From positions 1 through 10,097 of the forward strand of contig NZ_CALIMQ010000002.1 in NCBI RefSeq assembly GCF_938045535.1: DNA of 10,097 nucleotides, in the 5' to 3' direction. Source of the stretch: an uncultured Campylobacter sp. (GTDB lineage: Bacteria; Campylobacterota; Campylobacteria; Campylobacterales; Campylobacteraceae). The notes below the pieces were generated by a model. The model saw only the letters and a program-made list of their open reading frames with translations, searched no databases and was not told the origin of the DNA. This document shows, piece by piece, positions 4,925 to 10,097 of this stretch (positions within the stretch are counted from its first letter, which is position 1; every line of letters starts with the position of its first letter). A program made the position numbers and the translations under genes.

Positions 4925-6382
4925 ATGTATGAGGATTTTACGCAAGAGCTAAAGGGCGAGCGCGCGCAAAAGAAACGCAAAGCTAGGGCGCGCAAGGCAG
5001 AAGCAGATCGTAAACCGGTGCGAGACGCGCCTCGGGGCATGCCGCTTTGGCGCAAGATCGCGCTTGGTATAACGTTTGCGTTCGCGGCTTTTAGCGCGCT
5101 CGCTCTGTTTGCGGTTATAAATTCCGCAGACGACTACTCGCCGCGGGATGACGAGCAGATCAAATACAGCGATTTTTACAAAAAAGGAGACGAAATTTAC
5201 GCCCTCGTGGTGGGTGCGGGATATTTCGCGATACCGAGCGCAGACGCGGCGAGCTTTCGGGTTTTGGATTTCGGCTCCGGCTACCGCTCTAACGTCGCGG
5301 CGGATAAAAACGCCGTATATTGCGGCAACATCGCGATGAGCGAGCTAGAGCCTGCGCGCACGAAAGCCGTGGCGCTCGGATACGTAAGCGACGGACGGAT
5401 CAGCTATTTTTGCGACGGCGAGGCGGTGTGGAACGAGGCGCTGGGAGCGCTTAAACTCACTTATCAAACCTTGGCGCATATTTTTTGGGATGCGCCCAAG
5501 CCGCAAAGCTACCTCTATAAATTTAAACGCATGGACGCTACAGATCTGCGCCAAATCGCGGGCGTGTATTACGCTGCGCAGGGCTCTCGCGCGTTTTATA
5601 AAGGAGAGATTTTGCCGGGCGCCGATGCCGCGAGCCTGCGCCAGATAGAGGGAAGCGATGGGCGCGCTAGCGACGTTTACGCCGCGGACGGCGCGAACAT
5701 GTATTTTAAAAACCTACGACTTGACGCGCGCGATAACGGCGGGCATTACGAACTTTTGAGGCAGCGGTTGAGCTATTTTTTGTGGGATGCGAAAAGCGGC
5801 GACATTTTTGCGAACGATTTAAAATTTGATCCCGCTGCCGTGCCCTATACTCCGCTAAATAGGCAGCTCGCGCACTCAAACCATCTGCTTTTTGCCTCCC
5901 CTGGCGGCATCTATTATTTTGACGAGAATGACGGAAAGCAAAAGCGCGCGGCAGACAACCCCTTTGAGGGCGAAGTTCGCGCGCTTAGCGGCAGCGTATT
6001 TCAAAGCGGCGAGCGGATATATTTTTTAGAAGGCGCCGAAGTTTGGGGCGGCGGCCGTAGCAGTCGTAGGCTGGTCGCTCGCAAAAGCGGGCTTTTCGCG
6101 CTCGAGCTGCCGCATGAGTGGCGCAGGGTCGGCGGCGTGCACGGCGGGCTATACGGATGGATCTATTCAAACGGTGGGCGATTTTTCTACTTCGACGATC
6201 TGGGCTCTTCGCAGCTGATAGATCGGTGCATTTATGAGATCAGAGATTTAAACTTGGTTGAAATTTTGCTTCAAAAAAGCAGCCTTGGCACGAGTAAAAT
6301 TCGCGAGATGATAAAGAGCGGCGGGCTTGAAGCGGTGGATGGCGAGCTGCTTTTCGAGGTAAAGACGCGAGTGGAATTTTAG
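4925..6382 (+). CDS. Single-pass membrane protein with DKNYY-like repeats
   Basis: The function of this 485-residue protein is unknown. Residues 1-40 are highly charged and basic, with many Lys and Arg, and likely cytoplasmic. A single hydrophobic segment lies at about 44-66. The remaining 420 residues would be periplasmic, placed by the positive-inside rule. That part contains pieces resembling DKNYY-family repeats, aromatic strand motifs that end in D-K-N-x-V-Y-Y. Examples are VAADKNAVYCGN (124-135), and FYKGEILPGADAASL (224-238) followed by DVYAADGANMYFKNL (250-264). PSADAASFRVLD (104-115) is the partner of the first. A beta-rich, propeller-like fold is inferred. GAGG-like GAGG (4915-4918) lies six bases before the ATG. 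I chose 4925 over the TTG at 4913 on that basis. The gene stands alone behind its own promoter. Tyr, Phe, Gly and Asp are abundant and Cys rare (135, 163, 435). Confidence 0.65.
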   Translation: MYEDFTQELKGERAQKKRKARARKAEADRKPVRDAPRGMPLWRKIALGITFAFAAFSALALFAVINSADDYSPRDDEQIKYSDFYKKGDEIYALVVGAGYFAIPSADAASFRVLDFGSGYRSNVAADKNAVYCGNIAMSELEPARTKAVALGYVSDGRISYFCDGEAVWNEALGALKLTYQTLAHIFWDAPKPQSYLYKFKRMDATDLRQIAGVYYAAQGSRAFYKGEILPGADAASLRQIEGSDGRASDVYAADGANMYFKNLRLDARDNGGHYELLRQRLSYFLWDAKSGDIFANDLKFDPAAVPYTPLNRQLAHSNHLLFASPGGIYYFDENDGKQKRAADNPFEGEVRALSGSVFQSGERIYFLEGAEVWGGGRSSRRLVARKSGLFALELPHEWRRVGGVHGGLYGWIYSNGGRFFYFDDLGSSQLIDRCIYEIRDLNLVEILLQKSSLGTSKIREMIKSGGLEAVDGELLFEVKTRVEF

Positions 6383-6462
6383 CCGCGATTTGGGTGCAGA
6401 CGACGATTTCGTGCAGATCGGGTCTCTTCGGTTTTTGATTTTAGCTGCGATTTGGATGTAGA
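6376..6462 (+). repeat. 25-base direct repeat spanning the stop of the DKNYY-like gene
   Basis: A 25-base word at 6376-6400, beginning ATTTTAGCCGCGATTTGG, recurs at 6438-6462 as ATTTTAGCTGCGATTTGG. In all 22 of 25 bases match. The first copy contains the TAG stop codon (6380-6382) of the preceding gene. Spacing is 62 bases. The second copy could be a leftover of a 3'-end duplication. Confidence 0.75.
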
Positions 6463-7510
6463 GTGCGTCGCTAAGCTTTAAAATTTGCTTTTATTCGGCA
6501 TAAACTTTATGAAATTTAAAGCTACGGTACAAACTTTGGCGTAAGCTTAAAATTTCATCGAAAATCGCTTTAGGGCGGTCGTATAAAATTTATTTCACCG
6601 CACCTAGGTAGCTCGCGGAATATTTTGTACGTGATAAGCTCGGTGTGGCTCGGACGATAATTTTATGTATCGCGACGAGCAGAGTTTAAATTGGTGCGCG
6701 TAGCTATGAGATTTGCATATTGTGGCGAAGCCGTACTAGAAATAGAGTGTGGGCGCGGCATTAAATTTTCTATCTAAGAAAGTGGCGCGCGATGTGCGAA
6801 ACGGGGCGTGCGCACGATAATTTCGGCACGGCCATACGGCAAATTCTAAATTCCAAGCGCTTTAAAATGCGGGCTCGAACCGCGCGGATAATGTGCGCCA
6901 AGCGACAGGTCACCGAATTTGGTACACAGAGATTTAATCTATGATGACTCAAACTGCAGCTCTGTGGCGGCGATACGTCACGTGCATGGTAGAAATAATT
7001 TATGAACGATTTGAGTACGCGATCGAGCAAGGCTCTAAAATCTTGCTGCAAAATTTTAGTTCTATGAGCGATTTAACCGAGCTAGGCGAAAGAATTTTGC
7101 GTTGCAAACGCCTTTGCCTCTAAGTCGGACGCTCGTCGCCATTTATATTGAGCACATTCTCTGCTTCGCGCTCGTAAGTGTGTCGTTTTATATTGCAGAT
7201 GCGGCGCCTATCGTTTAAATCACATCACTTGAAATTTTATCCGCGAGTTCTATTTGTGTGGCGTTATTTTTAAATTTTTTACATATTTCGTTTGTGCTGT
7301 GCTAGTAAATCTATCACGGCATATTCGCACGCATCGCATCGTTTGTGCGCGCGCCTTTCACGTTTTGCGCAACATTTGTTTTTTTATGTCGCGGCGTGAT
7401 AGTGCTATATAAATTTTATATTTTGCGGCGCCCCATTCTCTGTATCGCGCGCCGTTTTTCGAGCAGATGAGGTCCAGGCGGCGCCGAAAGCGAGCATAGG
7501 ATGTGAAGCG
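6383..7510. other. 1.1-kb region with no credible gene
   Basis: Between the DKNYY-like gene and the 3' end of mnmA there are 1128 bases in which I find no credible gene on either strand. The longest open frames (6770-7051 minus, 93 codons; 6941-7123 plus, 60 codons) lack a ribosome binding site and have no recognisable motif. Base composition does not drop to the AT-rich level of the other gaps; GCGC and CGCG words are frequent, as in coding sequence. That suggests decayed former genes, or structured non-coding RNA. GCGGCGCC occurs three times (7201-7208, 7425-7432, 7478-7485). A palindrome ATATAAA-T-TTTATAT lies at 7407-7421, followed by a terminator-like stem. I recognise no tRNA, known small RNA or mobile-element end. 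Confidence 0.55.
7426..7459 (+). terminator. Terminator-like stem with T-run
   Basis: CGGCGC (7426-7431) pairs with GCGCCG (7449-7454) and is followed directly by TTTTT (7455-7459). The 17-base loop is long and the stem only six pairs. It would end a plus-strand transcript, but no plus-strand gene lies within 1 kb upstream, so either a non-coding transcript exists or the resemblance is chance. It lies downstream of mnmA on the opposite strand. Confidence 0.35.
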
Positions 7511-8542
7511 CTATTTTATAAAGCCGCTTGCCACTACGCGGTCGCGCTCGTCGTAAAAAACCGCGAGCTGTGCCGGAGCTATGCCTGCTGCGGGTGCGGA
7601 CAGCACGGCATGCACGCCGCCGTCCTTGCGCGGCGAAATTTTAACGGGGAGCTTGGCGCTGCGGTAGCGGATCTTAACGCCGAGACCAGGCATATTTAAA
7701 ATTTCATCCCTGCTTAAAAAGGCGTTAAAATTTTCGGTATCGAACTCGTAGGTCGCCAGCTCGTCCTTGCCGCCCACGACGATCTCGTTTTTGTGCGGGT
7801 TGATGCTTAGCACGAAGTGCGGCTCATGCGCGCCGTGCACCGTAAAACCGCGGCGCTTGCCGATCGTGTAGTGCATATAGCCCTCGTGAGTGCCGATAGC
7901 GTTGCCCGCACGGTCGCGCACGATGCCGGGCATTTTGGTGCGCGTATGACGGTTTAAAACGTCGATGTAGGTGGTGTCCACAAAGCAGATCTCGCTGCTT
8001 TCGCTCGCAGAAGCGATCTGCGAAAGCTCCGTATAGGCGCGCGCGGCCTCTTTGACGTCCTTTTTATACATCCCTCCAAGCGGAAAGAGCATAAACTCAA
8101 GCGCGGCAGGATCGATGTTTGCTAAAAAATAGCTCTGATCTTTGCTAAGATCTACAGCGGCTTTTAAAAGCCCGTCCTCGATGCGGACGTAATGCCCGGT
8201 AGCTAGGCGCTCAAAGTCCTGCTCGCGCGCAAATTCCAAGAGCTTACCGAGCTTTATGCGGCGGTTACACAGCGCGCACGGATTTGGGGTAAGACCGCTT
8301 ATATAGGCCTGCACGAAGGGCTCGTAAACGTCGCGATTAAAATCATCCTGCAGATCCAAAATATGGATTTTTATACCTAAAAACTCGCCCACCTTGCGGA
8401 CTTTGGCGATGTTTGCTTCGTGATAGCCCGGCTTTGCGTGCAGCTTCATATAGCAGCCCTGCACCTCGTGCCCCGCGTCTTGCAGCAGCTTCGCGCACAT
8501 CGAGCTGTCCACGCCGCCGCTCATTGCGACTAAAATTTTCAT
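7511..8542 (-). CDS. mnmA: tRNA-specific 2-thiouridylase MnmA
   Basis: MnmA adds sulfur to C2 of the wobble uridine (U34) of tRNAs for Lys, Glu and Gln, using ATP to adenylate the uridine and a persulfide sulfur donor. The 343-residue protein has the PP-loop SGGVDSS at residues 8-14. The catalytic Cys lies in NPCALCN (87-93); C92 aligns with E. coli C102. The second catalytic Cys is C186 in EICFVD, which aligns with E. coli C199. Conserved ATGHYVR (114-120) and DQSYFL (135-140) are also present, as is the beta-barrel C-terminal domain. Length is typical. Its start ATG (8542) overlaps the stop of the LOG-family gene as ATGA, with AAGGAG at 8548-8553 inside that gene, so translation is coupled. 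C. jejuni has the same pair, Cj0053c and Cj0054c, as I recall. Confidence 0.97.
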   Translation of the reverse strand: MKILVAMSGGVDSSMCAKLLQDAGHEVQGCYMKLHAKPGYHEANIAKVRKVGEFLGIKIHILDLQDDFNRDVYEPFVQAYISGLTPNPCALCNRRIKLGKLLEFAREQDFERLATGHYVRIEDGLLKAAVDLSKDQSYFLANIDPAALEFMLFPLGGMYKKDVKEAARAYTELSQIASASESSEICFVDTTYIDVLNRHTRTKMPGIVRDRAGNAIGTHEGYMHYTIGKRRGFTVHGAHEPHFVLSINPHKNEIVVGGKDELATYEFDTENFNAFLSRDEILNMPGLGVKIRYRSAKLPVKISPRKDGGVHAVLSAPAAGIAPAQLAVFYDERDRVVASGFIK

Positions 8543-9144
8543 TCGTTCTCCTTACGTCGCACATCTGCCAAAATTTCATCCACGCTGTCGCAGAGTTTGA
8601 AATTTTGCAGATCGCTTTCGTTTATCGCGCCCGATTTTAGCAGCGAAGTGCGGAAAAACTCCATTAGCGGTGCGTAGAATTCCTCGTCGTAAAGATAGAT
8701 CCGTGCGCGCTTAAAGCCCGTCTGCACCAGCACTAAAATTTCAAAAAACTCATCCAGCGTCCCAAATCCGCCCGGAAAGATGACGAAAATTTCGCTGTTT
8801 TCGATGAGAGCGCCTTTGCGCGGCGCAAATGCCGAAAATTTCGCCCCCTGCGTCAAAAAGCCGTTGCTTTTTTGCTCAAACGGCAGCATGATGTTAAAGC
8901 CCACGCTGTGCGTCCTCGCCCTCGCAAATGCGCCTCGGTTGGCGCCTTGCATAATGCCGCCTCCTCCTCCGGTGATGATCGAGTATCCTAAATCGGCAAG
9001 CCCCTCGCAGAGCTTTTGCGCATCTTTTACGTAGCGGTTATCCTCGCTAAAGCGTGCCGAGCCGAAGATCGTGGCGCTTTTGCCCATGTTTTTGAGATTG
9101 TCGCGGGCGATTTTAATGTCTTTTAAAATTTCTTTTAACTGCAT
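8539..9144 (-). CDS. LOG-family nucleotide-binding protein (TIGR00730 type)
   Basis: This 201-residue Rossmann-fold protein belongs to the LOG/YgdH-type family, whose studied members split nucleoside monophosphates, such as cytokinin riboside 5'-monophosphates, to free base and ribose 5-phosphate. The substrate in this organism is unknown, and some bacterial members are simply nucleotide 5'-monophosphate nucleosidases. The signature is present: TGGGGGIM (58-65), RKG (109-111) and PGGFGTLDE (124-132), the last holding the catalytic-type acidic residues. It is first in a two-gene unit with mnmA, sharing ATGA with it. No strong ribosome binding site precedes ATG 9144, but no better downstream start exists, since the next Met (residue 20) has none either. 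Confidence 0.9.
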   Translation of the reverse strand: MQLKEILKDIKIARDNLKNMGKSATIFGSARFSEDNRYVKDAQKLCEGLADLGYSIITGGGGGIMQGANRGAFARARTHSVGFNIMLPFEQKSNGFLTQGAKFSAFAPRKGALIENSEIFVIFPGGFGTLDEFFEILVLVQTGFKRARIYLYDEEFYAPLMEFFRTSLLKSGAINESDLQNFKLCDSVDEILADVRRKENE

Positions 9145-9188
9145 GATTAATCTATCTTTTGTGTATATTATTTAAAATTTCAGCTTTA

Positions 9189-9197
9189 AGAATAGCA
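9189..9197 (-). promoter_or_regulatory. Possible extended -10 box for LOG-mnmA
   Basis: TGCTATTCT on the minus strand (TGn plus TATTCT) lies 45 bases before the LOG-family start codon and predicts a leader of about 38 bases. It is weaker than TATAAT, but it is the best-placed candidate in the 115-base gap. Confidence 0.35.
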
Positions 9198-9259
9198 TTA
9201 AATTTTTAAAATTCCGTTTAAAATGGTAGAATTTGCATGATTTAAAATCTCATCATAAA

Positions 9260-10097
9260 TCATACTAGGTTGCTAAGCTTTCGTAAAAATCCGCCGACGC
9301 CGCGGTAAGCGTTCATATCGATCGGCTCGCAGCCCTGCTTGCTCAAAAATCGCGAGACGCTCTGTCTAAGCGCGATGGTAGCGGGTGAAAACGGATAGTG
9401 CGAGTTAAAAAGCGCGCGATTTTGTGAGCAGATGGCTACTTGTTTGCAAAACGGCACAAAGCCTAGCAGTTTAAAGCCCAGCTCGCTTATATTGCGGTGC
9501 GCGACCGACTTTAGATTTTCGTAGATCATCACGGCATCATCCTCGCTCGCGGTGAAATTTAGCAAAAACAAAACCTCTTTTTTGCTCGCCCCAAGCGTCT
9601 TTAAAAGCGCGTAGGTGTTGCTTATCGAGCAGGGTTCGTTCGCACACAGCACGATATTTTCGTCGCCAATGCTCAAAAAATCTCCAAGATACTCAAGCCC
9701 CGCATCGATCAAAATAAAATCGAAGATTCCCGCATCTTTCAGCTCGCTTGCGAAGCGAGCGGGGCTTTCGTGAGCCTTTGCGTTTGCGGAATTTCCGGCT
9801 TTTTCGGGATTTGATGAGCGGGCGGAATTTTTCATTTCATCTCCACTTGCGGAATTTTGAGAATTCTCGTCAGGGATTGAATTTTGCTTGGTGAAATCAT
9901 CGCTTTTAAAATTCTCTAGACTTTCTGTTTCTGTAAAATTCCATCCATCTTCGCAATTTTGCGGCTTTTTGGCTGCACAATTCGTAGAATTTTTTGTGGC
10001 GTTTGCTATCGAATTTAAAGCGGCGGAATTTTCTGAGTTGTTTTTGCCATTAGAGCTCGTGAGTTTTTGCGCGTAATTGTACGAGCCGCCACTTTCG
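9260..10097 (-). CDS. FlhG/MinD-like ATPase, 5' part outside the window, with Asn/Ser-rich insert
   Basis: The frame is open from 10096 to the stop at 9260, giving 278 visible residues; the true start lies beyond the window. Residues 115 to the end resemble FlhG (YlxH/FleN), a MinD-type ATPase that partners FlhF to set flagellar number and placement. Evidence includes FDFILIDAG (Walker B/switch II, visible residues 124-132), IVLCANEP on the following strand, the NTYALLKTL helix and ELGFKLLGFVPF. The tail GGFLRKLSNLV looks like the amphipathic membrane-binding helix of this family. The Walker A P-loop should be encoded beyond the edge. Between the two parts, about 114 residues of Asn/Ser/Lys/Ala-rich, low-complexity sequence replace what is normally a short link. 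An ATG at 9835 has GGAG five bases before it and could give a 191-residue product without the P-loop, but an uninterrupted frame favours one long protein. LOG-mnmA follows 115 bases away. Confidence 0.75.
   Translation of the reverse strand, partial: ESGGSYNYAQKLTSSNGKNNSENSAALNSIANATKNSTNCAAKKPQNCEDGWNFTETESLENFKSDDFTKQNSIPDENSQNSASGDEMKNSARSSNPEKAGNSANAKAHESPARFASELKDAGIFDFILIDAGLEYLGDFLSIGDENIVLCANEPCSISNTYALLKTLGASKKEVLFLLNFTASEDDAVMIYENLKSVAHRNISELGFKLLGFVPFCKQVAICSQNRALFNSHYPFSPATIALRQSVSRFLSKQGCEPIDMNAYRGVGGFLRKLSNLV

Noticed and set aside
6770..7051. 93-residue open frame on the minus strand in the 1.1-kb gap
   Set aside because: It has no ribosome binding site and is rich in Arg, Cys and His, as expected of noise in GC-rich DNA; I recognise nothing in it.
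6941..7123. 60-residue open frame on the plus strand
   Set aside because: Its second half looks mildly protein-like (helical, charged), but it has no ribosome binding site and no known similarity; at most it is a remnant.
7345..7387. Terminator-like GCGC hairpin with a T-run near 7380
   Set aside because: Only about five pairs form and several bases separate the stem from the T-run, so it is weaker than the stem at 7426-7459.
7201..7485. Three copies of GCGGCGCC
   Set aside because: GGCGCC also occurs in several genes of this window, so three copies in GC-rich DNA need no special explanation.
9888..10076. 62-residue plus-strand open frame at the right end
   Set aside because: It is antisense to the open FlhG-like frame; its Phe-rich sequence is the mirror of the Asn/Lys-rich linker.

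Overview
The window looks like chromosomal DNA from a campylobacterial (Epsilonproteobacteria) genome of moderate GC content. The evidence is a dimeric all-alpha dUTPase, an FlhG-like ATPase, and an adjacent LOG-family gene and mnmA, with ATG starts behind AAGGAG-type ribosome binding sites. Promoters show conserved -10 boxes but no clear -35, and AAAATTTC-type words are dense both between and inside genes. An oral Campylobacter of the gracilis/rectus/showae type is my best guess. The order FlhG, LOG, mnmA without flagellar genes between them would suit the aflagellate C. gracilis, but that is inference.

Layout. Positions 1-1120 hold an octamer tandem repeat, a small two-CxxC protein (minus) and an EI24/CysZ-like four-helix membrane protein (minus) that should start at 1120. 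Positions 1518-2701 hold dut (minus) and a YhbP-type flavin-barrel protein (plus), which diverge from a compact double promoter. Positions 3015-3834 hold a DmpI-like tautomerase (minus) and luxS (plus), again divergent, with a strong hairpin after luxS. Positions 4423-6382 hold a small cupin and a single-pass membrane protein with DKNYY-like repeats (both plus). Positions 6383-7510 are 1.1 kb in which I find no credible gene. Positions 7511-9144 hold mnmA and a LOG-family gene, which overlap by ATGA and are translationally coupled (minus). Positions 9260-10097 hold the 3' part of an FlhG/MinD-like ATPase gene (minus) whose frame stays open to the window edge; it carries an unusual Asn/Ser-rich insert.

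Functions. Most genes are independent housekeeping units: nucleotide sanitation (dut, LOG family), tRNA modification (mnmA) and the activated methyl cycle (luxS). I see no CRISPR array, insertion sequence, phage gene, tRNA, rRNA or recognisable defence system. The most interesting parts are the FlhG-like protein with its insert and changed neighbourhood, the gene-free 1.1 kb, and the DKNYY-like surface protein.
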